A stretch of 34,959 nt of DNA from Fimbriimonadales bacterium (lineage in GTDB: Bacteria > Armatimonadota > Fimbriimonadia > Fimbriimonadales > GBS-DC): NCBI GenBank assembly GCA_026003075.1, contig BPGO01000003.1, positions 115,066-150,024 on the forward strand, written 5' to 3'. Both the position numbers and the translations under genes were made by a program. Numbering within the stretch: the first letter of the stretch is position 1; every line of letters starts with the position of its first letter. Below are positions 16,164 to 24,609 of the stretch, in pieces. The notes below the pieces were generated by a model. That model made no database searches. It was not told the origin of the DNA and saw only the letters and a program-made list of their open reading frames with translations.

Positions 16164-17870
16164 GTGCGCGAATTGAAACCGATACCGTTCGATAGCCTGA
16201 ACCTATACGCCGTGTTGCACGAGCGCGGCTTTTTCTCGGGTGGACGGATCCAAGAGATACGCCAGCCCGACCCGCTTACGGTCGTGTTGCACATCTATAT
16301 GAATCGCGAAGAGCATCGCCTGCTCATCTCTGCGGATGCGCAGCATGCTCGCATGCACTGCATCAGTACCAAAATGCCCAACGCGCCCACACCGCCCCCC
16401 TTTCTCCAGAGCCTGCGCAAACACATCGACGGCGGGATCATCCGTCAAGTGCATTTAGTCGGCTTCGACCGTATCGTGCAAATTGAGATTCAGACGCGCG
16501 AAGGCGTTTACCGCTTGATGGTCGAACTGATGGGCAAGCATTCAAATGTGATTCTGGTGGAGCCAGTAGGGACGATACGGAGCGCGCTGAAGTGGGTCTC
16601 GCCGCGCCAGAGTGAGGCGCGTCCTATTCGTGCGGGCGAGCCGTATCAGTTGCCACCGACGCGCGTGGAAGGCTTGCTCAATCCGCTGACGCTGTCCGAC
16701 GACGATTGGCGCGCCCTGTGGAAGCGAATGGGCGCAGAGCGCGATTGGCAAGCGCACCTTGAGGGGCTGAGCCGTTTCACCGCGGGCGAGCTGGAGGCGA
16801 TAGCGCAAGCACACGGGTTGGGGGGCGTACTGGAATGGGCACGCCAGCTGCGCGAGGGCGCGTGGACACCCAGAGTGCTACGCGACCCACAGACCCACCG
16901 CGCCCTCGGAGCCTACCCGTTTCCAAGCGTGCAGTTCCCCACCGAGTGGCAGCACCCACGCACCAGCCTCAACACCGCATGGGAACAGGTGTTCACCGAG
17001 CGTCTCCAGTACGCGCGTGTCGAGAGCCTCACCCAACGCTTGCTGCCGAACCTGCGCCGCGCCCTGACTGCACGGGAACGCGCCCTCCACGACCTCCAAC
17101 ACGCCCTCCAAGACAGTCAGCAAGCCGATCAATGGCGGCTCTATGGAGAACTTATCCTGGCGTTCGGGCATACACTCCCCCCTGGCGCGAAGACCCTGCA
17201 AGCCCCCGACTACACCCAGCCTGAAGTCCCAATGATTGACATTCCGATAGACCCCGACAAAACACTCGCCGAGAACGCCGAACGCTATTTCCAAAAGGCG
17301 CGCCGCGCTCGCGAGAGCCGCGCCGAACTCCAAGCCCGACTCGAACGCCTGCAGTCGGAAACCGAGTCGATTCGGCACGCCCTGTTTATCGCGGAGCAGC
17401 ACCCCGACGAATCGACGCTCCAACGCTTGCTGGAACAAGCACAAGCGCACGGCTGGCTCCGCGAGGCGTCCACTCGCACCCCTGCCCCACGCGCCGAGAA
17501 AGACCCCCTCGAAGGGCACAAAATCCGTCAGCACCTCAGCCCCGATGGCTATCCGGTGCTGGTGGGGGAGAACGCTCAGGCGAACGATTTCCTACTCACC
17601 CGAATCGCGAAGCCGAACGACTGGTGGCTCCATGTGCGCACGGGCGCCGGCGCGCATGTGATTATCCGTACCGAGAACCAACCGCAGCGCGTCCCCAAAA
17701 GCACTCTGGAGTTCGCCGCGCGTCTGGCGGCGCAAAACAGCGCCGACCGACACGCCCGCGTGGTGGAGGTGGACTACACCCTGCGCAAGTATGTGCGTAA
17801 ACCGAAAGGCGCACCCCCCGGCTTCGCCCTCTACACCCACGAGAAGACCCTGCGCGTAGAACTGAAATGA
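16164..17870 (+). CDS. rqcH: RqcH / NFACT-family ribosome quality-control protein
   Basis: A 568-residue NFACT protein (Rqc2/NEMF/Tae2 family). In bacteria it binds stalled 50S subunits carrying peptidyl-tRNA and adds C-terminal alanine tails that mark the peptide for proteolysis. The NFACT-N domain starts with FDSLNLYAVLHE and contains D10 and the conserved D102-R103 pair (GFDRIVQIEI), which is needed for tailing in studied homologs. The helical middle, about residues 280-430, forms the coiled coil. The C-terminal NFACT-R domain carries NDWWLHVRTGAGAHVII and YVRKPKGAPPGFALYTHEKT. GTG 16164 follows GGGGGAG by six bases. It is divergent from the epimerase gene. Length and motifs look fully intact. 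Confidence 0.92.
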   Translation: MRELKPIPFDSLNLYAVLHERGFFSGGRIQEIRQPDPLTVVLHIYMNREEHRLLISADAQHARMHCISTKMPNAPTPPPFLQSLRKHIDGGIIRQVHLVGFDRIVQIEIQTREGVYRLMVELMGKHSNVILVEPVGTIRSALKWVSPRQSEARPIRAGEPYQLPPTRVEGLLNPLTLSDDDWRALWKRMGAERDWQAHLEGLSRFTAGELEAIAQAHGLGGVLEWARQLREGAWTPRVLRDPQTHRALGAYPFPSVQFPTEWQHPRTSLNTAWEQVFTERLQYARVESLTQRLLPNLRRALTARERALHDLQHALQDSQQADQWRLYGELILAFGHTLPPGAKTLQAPDYTQPEVPMIDIPIDPDKTLAENAERYFQKARRARESRAELQARLERLQSETESIRHALFIAEQHPDESTLQRLLEQAQAHGWLREASTRTPAPRAEKDPLEGHKIRQHLSPDGYPVLVGENAQANDFLLTRIAKPNDWWLHVRTGAGAHVIIRTENQPQRVPKSTLEFAARLAAQNSADRHARVVEVDYTLRKYVRKPKGAPPGFALYTHEKTLRVELK

Positions 17871-17910
17871 CCCCTTCGCAGTAGGAGGGCATCGCGTTGC
17901 GCCGAATCGG

Positions 17911-18732
17911 ATGGATACGATGACACGGGTGTTGCGCTGGGCAACGATGGCGATACTCCTAATCCTTGCGGCGCTTACCTTCACGCCGCTGGTGTGGCTG
18001 CTCGCAGCCGCGCTCAAAGCCCCTGAAGACCTGTTCTCCTACACCTTCTTCTCGCCCAACCCAAGCCTGAAGAATTTCTATGACCTGTTCACGCAGGTGG
18101 ACTTCCTGCGCTTCGTGGCAAACAGCACCTTTGTCGCCTGTTCAAGCGTGGTCATCCAGCTCTTTTTCTCCTCGCTGGCGGGCTATGCCCTCGCGAAGTA
18201 CGAGTTCAAAGGCAAGCAGGCGATTACGATCCTGATGCTGGCGACACTGCTCATACCGGGGCAGGTAACCCTCGCGCCGACTTACGAACTTATCTACCGC
18301 ATGGGGCTGGTCGATACCTACGCGGGGCTGCTGGCGCCGGGGGCGGTTAGCGTGTTCGGCATTTTCCTATTCCGTCAGGCGATGCTCAGCGTTCCCACCG
18401 AACTCATCCACGCAGCGCGTATCGACGGCTGCTCGGAGCTCCAGATTTACTGGCAAATCATCATGCCGACCGTGCGTCCCATGGTGGGCGCGTTTGTGCT
18501 GATCGCGTTTATGGGGCAGTGGAACTCGTTCCTATGGCCCCAGATTATCCTGCACAGCGCCGAGCGGTTCACCCTGCCGATTGCGCTGACGCAGATGGTG
18601 GGGATTTATCAACAGCAGTACGGGATGTTGATGGCGGGCACCCTGCTGAGCATCCTCCCCGTGATGGCGTTGTTCCTGTTCCTGCAGCGCGAATTCGTGG
18701 CGGGGCTTACGGCAGGCGCGGTGAAGGGGTAG
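17911..18732 (+). CDS. Sugar ABC transporter permease, MalG type
   Basis: A 273-residue inner-membrane permease with about six helices. The conserved EAA loop reads HAARIDGCSELQIYWQIIMP, which couples to the MsmK/UgpC-type ATPase. The N-terminal helix and WLLAAALKAPEDLFS are typical of the MalG/CUT1 subfamily, which imports oligosaccharides or glycerol phosphate together with a MalF-type partner and a binding protein. None of those partners is nearby, so this permease is isolated from its system. Two start codons are possible (17911 and 17920) and neither has a good ribosome binding site. The 5' flank carries a short sequence resembling one at 21200-21248. Confidence 0.85.
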   Translation: MDTMTRVLRWATMAILLILAALTFTPLVWLLAAALKAPEDLFSYTFFSPNPSLKNFYDLFTQVDFLRFVANSTFVACSSVVIQLFFSSLAGYALAKYEFKGKQAITILMLATLLIPGQVTLAPTYELIYRMGLVDTYAGLLAPGAVSVFGIFLFRQAMLSVPTELIHAARIDGCSELQIYWQIIMPTVRPMVGAFVLIAFMGQWNSFLWPQIILHSAERFTLPIALTQMVGIYQQQYGMLMAGTLLSILPVMALFLFLQREFVAGLTAGAVKG

Positions 18733-18766
18733 AGGCAGGGCAGTGCGCGAACCGCCCCGACCCCGC

Positions 18767-19031
18767 TCACATCTCCCTGAACCATTCCATTTCCTGCGGA
18801 TTCGTGCCGTGGCGATTGAGGTAGATGCTCGGGTTGATGCGCACAGGCTGACCTTGCTGGGCACGCTGGGGGGTACTCGAGCCGTGCGTTTGGTGTACCC
18901 GCGGACGGCGCGGTGGTAAAAGGCGAAGGGTGGGTGGGTTTTTCCTGCGTAGGCGTGGTCAGGGCAGGCACGGGAGTCAGTTCGGCAGCCAACCAATTGC
19001 AATCCCACGCCTTCGGATTGCGGCGCCACAT
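18767..19031 (-). pseudogene. Small unknown ORF interrupted at a C6 run
   Basis: On the minus strand ATG 19031 opens a frame (MWRRNPKAWDCNWLAAELTP) with a Pro/Thr-rich linker. A coding-like end in the adjacent frame (RINPSIYLNRHGTNPQEMEW, then FREM) stops at 18767-18769. The two halves meet at a run of six C (minus strand; G6 at about 18859-18864). Removing one base there gives one uninterrupted frame of 87 residues. I recognise no family. It is either a genuine small gene with a sequencing indel or a decayed gene. It is the only coding signal in the 335-base gap between the permease and the next plus-strand gene, and it is divergent from that gene. Confidence 0.4.
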
Positions 19032-19046
19032 CAGAGTAGGTACAAT
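19018..19046 (+). promoter_or_regulatory. Promoter of the 713-residue secreted protein gene
   Basis: TTGCGG at 19018-19023, a 17-base spacer and TACAAT at 19041-19046 (preceded by GG) form a plausible promoter. The start codon is 21 bases downstream, after a GGGGTGA ribosome binding site at 19056-19062. Confidence 0.5.
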
Positions 19047-19067
19047 CAAGGGCACGGGGTGATTCTG

Positions 19068-21206
19068 ATGAGAGGAATTGCGTTGGGGTGCTTCGCGGCG
19101 CTGCTCCTCTGGATGCCTGTGGGGGCACAGCAAGTGGAGTTTCCAGCAGGCTACTATTCGTTCGCCGAGATTGCGCAACAGATGTCCACCGCAGGCTACA
19201 AAGTAGATTGCGCGCGTGATTTACAACAACGCCTCGCGGTTATCCATCTCAAGCCGCGCGAATGGCAGCAAGCACGCGAAGCGCTGGAACGGGGGCTGGA
19301 GGTGCGTTTTCGCAAAATCAGCAACGCTGAAAATCGCTGGATCCTGGAGCGCCATCCCGAAACGCTGCGCAAGGAGAAACGGCAACGCGAACTCTTGGCA
19401 GCGTACGCTGAAAAAGAACGCGATCGCGACTTGCGCTTGCTGCGCCTCCTGATGGACAACAATACGCCCGAAGAGAAGGTTGTCCAAGCATTTCTGGACG
19501 ACTTTGAGCAACAGTTGGCTTCCGACGAAACGAACCGCCCGAAGGTTTCGCGCGAGGAGACGGAGAAACAAATACGCAGCTTGGTCCAGCTGTTTCGCAC
19601 ATCCCCGATGGAGCTTGCGCTGCGCGACTGGCGCGCCTTCCGACGCTTAGAAGAGCAAATGGAGCAATTTGTCAGGGAGAACTCCGAGTTGCAGATGGAC
19701 GAACAAAATCCCTTCGGGTATTTGCGATCGTTTCTGAATCAGTATCCGCTGAGTAGTTTCGGCTTTTCCAAAGAGTTATTGGATTGGGCCCAGCGCACCG
19801 CTAACGATAAAGACAACGAGTTTTTCAAGAGTATGGGCGGCGAGATGCTCTTTGCGTTTTCTAACGATCCGCAAGCCAGGCAGTTCCTCTTGCTCCAGAT
19901 GGCAGGGCTTTTCGCCACAGGTTACGGTCAAGCGTGGGCGCTGGATGCATTGCGTCAACAGATGCGTCCACCGATGACCGTGCTGGAAGCTATCGAGCAA
20001 GGAGTCGTCGTCCGCGACTACACGATTACGATGCCGCCAGAGCCGCTGGCGTGGCTTGTGAACGATGTGGAAGGCAAGGTTGTGCCTTTGGACAGTCCTA
20101 CCCCCCTGCCTGTGAAGTTGACGGCAGTGGCAAGTTGGAGACTCTCGAACTGCTCCTTCGAATATAGGTTCCCCGAAGCAACCCCTGAGAAGCCTCGGTC
20201 ATTCGCTCTTTTCTACGGGAATCAAATTAGCGAACTTGCGCCTGTGGTTTTAGAGGGCAAGGGATTCCTCCGCACACTGAAAGCGATGGATCCTGAGCTG
20301 CTGCGGGCTTACGAGCGTGCCCGCGACGAGCATCAAAAACTGTTGGAGCGGCATCCAATCCAGCAGTCTGTGAAGTTTCCCCACGCGGGTCGTATGCTTT
20401 TGGCGGAGTGCCTCTACCGATGGGCGCATGAGCAGCAACAGGAAGTGGTCATGGAAATTACCGAGTTCGGAAACTCGCAGGGCGATACGCTGGCAAAACG
20501 GCTCGCCTCCAGCGATGCGCCTTACCTTTTGGAACAGCACGACAGCGTCTGGATCCTGCGTAACTGGCGGGCATTCGTCGACCGCGTTCCCGACTATCCC
20601 CTTGCCGCCATGCGCGACTTAGTGCGTTCCGACCAAAGCAGGGAAGCGTGGCAACGATTCTATCAGTCTGTCAGTCTGGAGCAGGCACGATGGCTGATGA
20701 CTTCAGTAGATTCCTGCACTTGGAACTTGAGCGACCAACCAACGGGCGCGGGAGTGTGGATTGTGATGCGCGATTTGGGCAATGCGTGGCTGATGATGCG
20801 CCTGTTGAATGAACTACCCAGCGACCTGCGTGCCCGTTTATGGAACGACTCGGACGATTCCTCTTCGACGCCAATCTCCTTGGCGTCGCTTCCTGCGGAA
20901 TCGAAGGCGCGTCTCTTACAGGCGCTGGAATATTGTCGGGCGCCCATCGTTTCGTCCCTCGCCTATGATTCGAGGCACTTAAGCTTCGTGCCTCCCAGCG
21001 AATGGGTGACCCATCTAATGGTGGAACGCAAGCATGGGCGGTGGCGGCTCATCTATGGTATCCCCCGCCCTGCGAAGGAGGAAGAGGGAGAAATGGCAGA
21101 GAGGTTCCCAATCATCTTGCAAACTGTACTTCCAGGCAAGCTCTCGTCCGTCGTTGAGGAAGAGGAGGTACAGACCCTTGAAATGAACGCGCCCCCGATG
21201 CAGTAG
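19068..21206 (+). CDS. Large secreted protein of unknown function, STN-like N-terminus
   Basis: A 712-residue protein with a signal peptide (MRGIALGCFAALLLWMPVGA). The first domain after it (YSFAEIAQQMSTAGYKVDCA, then RLAVIHLKPREWQQAREALE and RWILERHPE) has the strand-helix-strand pattern of secretin/TonB short N-terminal (STN) domains. The rest is a mixture of charged helical and beta segments I cannot assign; no catalytic motif stands out. The Glu-rich region near the end (EEEEVQTLEM) is acidic. There are no other membrane helices, so it is probably periplasmic or surface-located. The start at 19068 gives the signal peptide; an upstream in-frame extension would cover a promoter and is rejected. 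It is followed directly by a truncated helicase gene. Confidence 0.6.
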   Translation: MRGIALGCFAALLLWMPVGAQQVEFPAGYYSFAEIAQQMSTAGYKVDCARDLQQRLAVIHLKPREWQQAREALERGLEVRFRKISNAENRWILERHPETLRKEKRQRELLAAYAEKERDRDLRLLRLLMDNNTPEEKVVQAFLDDFEQQLASDETNRPKVSREETEKQIRSLVQLFRTSPMELALRDWRAFRRLEEQMEQFVRENSELQMDEQNPFGYLRSFLNQYPLSSFGFSKELLDWAQRTANDKDNEFFKSMGGEMLFAFSNDPQARQFLLLQMAGLFATGYGQAWALDALRQQMRPPMTVLEAIEQGVVVRDYTITMPPEPLAWLVNDVEGKVVPLDSPTPLPVKLTAVASWRLSNCSFEYRFPEATPEKPRSFALFYGNQISELAPVVLEGKGFLRTLKAMDPELLRAYERARDEHQKLLERHPIQQSVKFPHAGRMLLAECLYRWAHEQQQEVVMEITEFGNSQGDTLAKRLASSDAPYLLEQHDSVWILRNWRAFVDRVPDYPLAAMRDLVRSDQSREAWQRFYQSVSLEQARWLMTSVDSCTWNLSDQPTGAGVWIVMRDLGNAWLMMRLLNELPSDLRARLWNDSDDSSSTPISLASLPAESKARLLQALEYCRAPIVSSLAYDSRHLSFVPPSEWVTHLMVERKHGRWRLIYGIPRPAKEEEGEMAERFPIILQTVLPGKLSSVVEEEEVQTLEMNAPPMQ

Positions 21207-21294
21207 GGGGGTATCCTGATGGTGGCAGGGGCGCACGCCGCCGAATCGTATAGTATCGCAAACAAAACGCGAGATTTTAGAGCAGTACGGGGGC

Positions 21295-23634
21295 GTGCTG
21301 ATCGCCGACTCGGTTGGGCTGGGCAAGACCTACCTCGCGCTGCGCCTGCTGGATGATTATGCCTATCAGCAGCGTAAGACCGCCTTGGTCATCTGCCCCG
21401 CCGCCCTGCGCGATACCGTATGGAAACCCCTGTTGGAATATCACGCCATCCCACATCGAATTGAGAGCATGGAGCAGATCAGTCGCGGCGACCTCGGTCT
21501 GGGCGACCTCCAACAATATAGCGTGATTGTGGTGGACGAATCGCACAACTTCCGCAACCCCAACGCGAACCGCTGGCAAAACCTGTTCCAACTGCTGCGC
21601 AACGCCAGCCCCGAACAGACGCGCTTGATATTGCTCACCGCCACGCCCGTGAACAACTCGGTGTATGACCTGTATCACCAGATTCGGCTCATCACGCGCG
21701 ACCAGAAAGACTTCTTCCAAATTGCAGGCATCGACAACTTGGAGAGCTACTTCCGCAAAGCGGAGGAGCAGCGCGAGAGTCTGTACGAGCTCTTGGAGGC
21801 GATTAGCGTGCGGCGCAGTCGCGCGTTCATCCGTCGCCACTATCCCGACGCCGTGATCGACGGTAAGCGCATCCACTTCCCACAGCGTCATATCCACTCG
21901 GTGAAATACGACCTGCAGGCAGTGTATGGAGGTGACCTCTATCTGCGCGTCGCACAGACTATCGAGGAACTTCACCTCGCGCCTTACCAGATCGACGCCT
22001 ACCGCAACGAGGTGGTGCAGAACCGTCTCCTGCTGTTCGGGGATGAGTGGGCGCAAGTTGAGCAGGCGCTGCGCAAGACGGGCATGAGCGAGGAGCAGAT
22101 TCGCAAGTTCCGTTTTGAGCTGGGCGGGCAAGCCGCGCTGGCAGACCTGATGCGCGTGCTGTACCTCAAACGGCTCGAATCGTCGGTGGAAGCGTTGCGC
22201 AACTCGCTCCGCCACCAGCTGGAGTTCCAACAGCAGTTCCTACAAATGCTTCACCAGGACAAGCTCCTCTCCAGCAGGAACTACCGCCGCATGCGGATGC
22301 TGGAAGGCGAGGACGAAGAGGAGCCAAGCGAAGACCTGCAGGCGTTTCTGAAGAACCTGGAATCTATCGACGCCAGTCAGTACAATCTGCACGCGATCCA
22401 GAAAGCAGTAGAGGAGGATGTTCGTAAGTTAGAGTCGCTACTGCAAGAACTGAAGCGGCTCGCGCCTCAACACGATGCGAAGGTCAATAGGCTGGCGAAC
22501 CTGTTGACAAACGATCTGCGCCATGAGAAGGTGCTCATCTTCTCCTACTATAAAGACACGGCGCGAATGCTTTATAGTGAACTAAAGCAACGCCTGCCCG
22601 ATGTGGAGATCGCGCTGGTCGACAGCACTGTGAAGATGGAAGAGCGTCGGCGCATCGTGCAGCGGTTCTCGCCGCAATCCAACCGCTACACGCTCCAGCC
22701 GGGCGAGCGCGAGGTTCAGATTCTGATTGCCACCGACGCGCTCAGCGAGGGGCAGAACCTGCAGGACGCCCGAATCGTCGTCAACTACGACCTGCACTGG
22801 AACCCCGTGCGCATGGTGCAGCGCATCGGGCGCATCGACCGCATCGGCTCGCCCTATGACACCATCGAAGTGTATAACTTCATCCCCGAAGACGCGCTGG
22901 AGAACTTGCTGGGGCTGATGCAGCGCTTGCTGGACAAGTTAGGGCAAATCAATCGCACGGTGGGGCTGGACGCCTCCGTGCTGGGCGAGGCGCCGAACCC
23001 GATGGATTTCAACACCTTGAAGCGCATCGCGCAGGGCGAGGATGCCGTGCTGGAGGAACTGGAGCAGGAAGGCGAGCTGAGCATCGGCGAGTTCCTGATG
23101 GAGGATCTGATGGCGTATCTCAGTGAGCTGGGTGAGGAGCATCTGGGGCGCATTCCGCTGGGGCGCGGCACGGTAAAATATGCCGCTCAGCCCGAACAAG
23201 TTGGCTTCTTCGCCGCCTTTCGGCACACCCGCACCGAACGCCACTACTGGCTGTTCCAGCGTGAGGACGGCTCGCTGGAGACGGCGCAGCTCCGAGCCAT
23301 CCAGCCCGTGCGTTCCGAACCGAACGAACCCGCCGCTCCCCTGCCCGAACCAGGTCAGACCGAACGAAAACTGCAGGCGCTTCGCGCCGAACTGGTCAAA
23401 CGGCTCAACCAGCAGGTGCACCGAGCCAATGAGTTGCCCAAGGTTCAGAAGCAAATCCTGCGGTGGCTACGCACCCTGCCCTCGTCGGCGTTGCGCAATG
23501 AACTCCTCCAATACTTTGGGGACGCCCTGCCCGCAACGGATCTCACGGACCTGCGCACCTTATGGCGCGAAGTGCAAAAGCTCGCGCCCCAGCAAGCCAT
23601 GCAACGGCTCAACGCCTTTGTCTCGGCGTTATGA
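21295..23634 (+). CDS. SNF2/SF2 helicase, 5'-truncated
   Basis: A superfamily 2 helicase lacking its N-terminus. Walker A is GLGKT (K11), motif II is DESH (D81-H84, in VVDESHNFRN), motif III is TATPVNNS and motif VI is QRIGRIDRIG (Q509 onward). The insert and C-terminal region resemble defence-associated SNF2-like helicases that often carry an N-terminal phospholipase D-like nuclease domain. The only usable start, GTG 21295, lies just ten codons before the catalytic Lys. The frame stays open back to 21220 and reads plausible helicase sequence (REILEQYGGV) with no start codon. The Q-motif region and anything before it are therefore missing. The gene is probably a remnant, although its remaining frame is intact. 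No methylase or nuclease gene adjoins it. Confidence 0.75.
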   Translation: MLIADSVGLGKTYLALRLLDDYAYQQRKTALVICPAALRDTVWKPLLEYHAIPHRIESMEQISRGDLGLGDLQQYSVIVVDESHNFRNPNANRWQNLFQLLRNASPEQTRLILLTATPVNNSVYDLYHQIRLITRDQKDFFQIAGIDNLESYFRKAEEQRESLYELLEAISVRRSRAFIRRHYPDAVIDGKRIHFPQRHIHSVKYDLQAVYGGDLYLRVAQTIEELHLAPYQIDAYRNEVVQNRLLLFGDEWAQVEQALRKTGMSEEQIRKFRFELGGQAALADLMRVLYLKRLESSVEALRNSLRHQLEFQQQFLQMLHQDKLLSSRNYRRMRMLEGEDEEEPSEDLQAFLKNLESIDASQYNLHAIQKAVEEDVRKLESLLQELKRLAPQHDAKVNRLANLLTNDLRHEKVLIFSYYKDTARMLYSELKQRLPDVEIALVDSTVKMEERRRIVQRFSPQSNRYTLQPGEREVQILIATDALSEGQNLQDARIVVNYDLHWNPVRMVQRIGRIDRIGSPYDTIEVYNFIPEDALENLLGLMQRLLDKLGQINRTVGLDASVLGEAPNPMDFNTLKRIAQGEDAVLEELEQEGELSIGEFLMEDLMAYLSELGEEHLGRIPLGRGTVKYAAQPEQVGFFAAFRHTRTERHYWLFQREDGSLETAQLRAIQPVRSEPNEPAAPLPEPGQTERKLQALRAELVKRLNQQVHRANELPKVQKQILRWLRTLPSSALRNELLQYFGDALPATDLTDLRTLWREVQKLAPQQAMQRLNAFVSAL

Positions 23635-23747
23635 TCGGTTGTGTGAAGTGGTGGTGGCTTGGATATGGCTGGCAGGGATACGGCGTTTGATGCGGTATAT
23701 TGCAAGAAATGGTTCTTAAACAACCTCTAACTCGGATAAACGCTCCT

Positions 23748-24194
23748 TCACGGCATCTTATCTATCGTCAGAATCTTTAGTTCTTTCACGCGCTGAAGAG
23801 CGGCATCGTTGGTTAGAAACGCATCACAGCGGTTCACAATCGCTGTAGCAACCTGGAGCGCGTCGGGTGTGCGTAAGTTGTAATGCGCACGCAGATCCGC
23901 GGCTTTTAGCGCTATCTCAGGCGAGATGGGAACCACCTCAAAATGCGCACTGGTCAGTAATAGCTGCTTATACCGTTCAACGAGGTCATGACGCCCTTGC
24001 CGAAGCGGATACACCAGTACCTCTACCAGAGTAATCACAGAGGTCAACCCATCAATCGCGCCTTGATCGATTCGCTCAAAAATCGGCGTCAACAAGGCAT
24101 CGTATCTCGGATGCGCCTCTATAAAGTAGATAATGGGCGCCGTATCCAACCCCAAGCGCGAAACCTTTTGTAACGCCTGTTCAATAGGACTCAT
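23748..24194 (-). CDS. vapC: VapC-type PIN-domain toxin
   Basis: A 148-residue PIN-domain ribonuclease. The four acidic positions expected of VapC are visible: LDTAPIIYFIE (Asp), LVEVLVYPLR (Glu), RTPDALQVATAI (Asp) and FLTNDAAL (Asp). Toxins of this family cleave RNA, commonly tRNA or rRNA, when not bound by antitoxin. The ATG at 24194 overlaps the antitoxin stop as ATGA, which indicates translational coupling, so the longer GTG start at 24209 is not used. It converges with the truncated helicase gene. Confidence 0.88.
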   Translation of the reverse strand: MSPIEQALQKVSRLGLDTAPIIYFIEAHPRYDALLTPIFERIDQGAIDGLTSVITLVEVLVYPLRQGRHDLVERYKQLLLTSAHFEVVPISPEIALKAADLRAHYNLRTPDALQVATAIVNRCDAFLTNDAALQRVKELKILTIDKMP

Positions 24195-24424
24195 GGGTGA
24201 TGATCCCACTCAGAACGGAGCTGGTCTATATATGCTTGTATGTCGATTTCGCGCCAGACTTCTGCGCCCAGACCGTGCAGCTCCAGAATACTCTGGGGCT
24301 TCTCGGCAACACGGCTCTCCGCCAGCTCGGTGGCAATCTTTGCCAGCAGGTGAATCTTCTGCTGGGGCGTCAACACTCGAATGTACCGTTCATACAGCTC
24401 CTCAACAGTCAAGGGAGTTGCCAT
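24191..24424 (-). CDS. VapB-type antitoxin
   Basis: A 77-residue protein directly upstream of the PIN toxin. The C-terminal half (ILELHGLGAEVWREIDIQAY and DQLRSEWD) matches short antitoxins common in cyanobacteria and other bacteria next to PIN toxins. The pattern GLG-x-E-V-W-x-x-I-D plus a final LR-x-EWD would wrap the toxin active site. The N-terminal half (LTVEELYERYIRVLTPQQKI) is helical and may act in DNA binding or dimerisation. GGTATAAT lies 18 bases before the start codon. The pair is probably autoregulated, as is usual in the family. Confidence 0.8.
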   Translation of the reverse strand: MATPLTVEELYERYIRVLTPQQKIHLLAKIATELAESRVAEKPQSILELHGLGAEVWREIDIQAYIDQLRSEWDHHP

Positions 24425-24442
24425 TTTGGTTCACTCGGTGGG

Positions 24443-24450
24443 ATTATACC
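24443..24450 (-). promoter_or_regulatory. GGTATAAT -10 box of vapBC
   Basis: A consensus TATAAT preceded by GG lies on the minus strand, 18 bases before the antitoxin ATG. There is no clear Shine-Dalgarno and no consensus -35 at 17 bases. Confidence 0.55.
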
Positions 24451-24546
24451 TCGAAAGCGCAAAAGGGGAGACATCCACTGCAGGGTGAGCGAATAACCCA
24501 GCGTCCGAATCATTGCGCACCGAAGAGTTAGTAGGAACGATGTTCA

Positions 24547-24577
24547 CCCACGCGCCGGATGCACAGGAGCGCGTGGG
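24547..24577 (-). terminator. Stem-loop downstream of the HAF-repeat gene
   Basis: CCCACGCGC at 24547-24555 pairs perfectly with GCGCGTGGG at 24569-24577 (9 bp, 13-base loop). It lies 33 bases beyond the stop of the minus-strand HAF gene. No T-run follows, so it may be a Rho-assisted or stabilising 3' structure. Confidence 0.4.
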
Positions 24578-24609
24578 AATACCCCACACGCTCCGCTCAA
24601 CCGTCGCGC

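Noticed and set aside
18930..19067. N-terminal extension of the 712-residue secreted protein
   Set aside because: It would cover the promoter and put the signal peptide inside the protein. ATG 19068 follows GGGGTGA.
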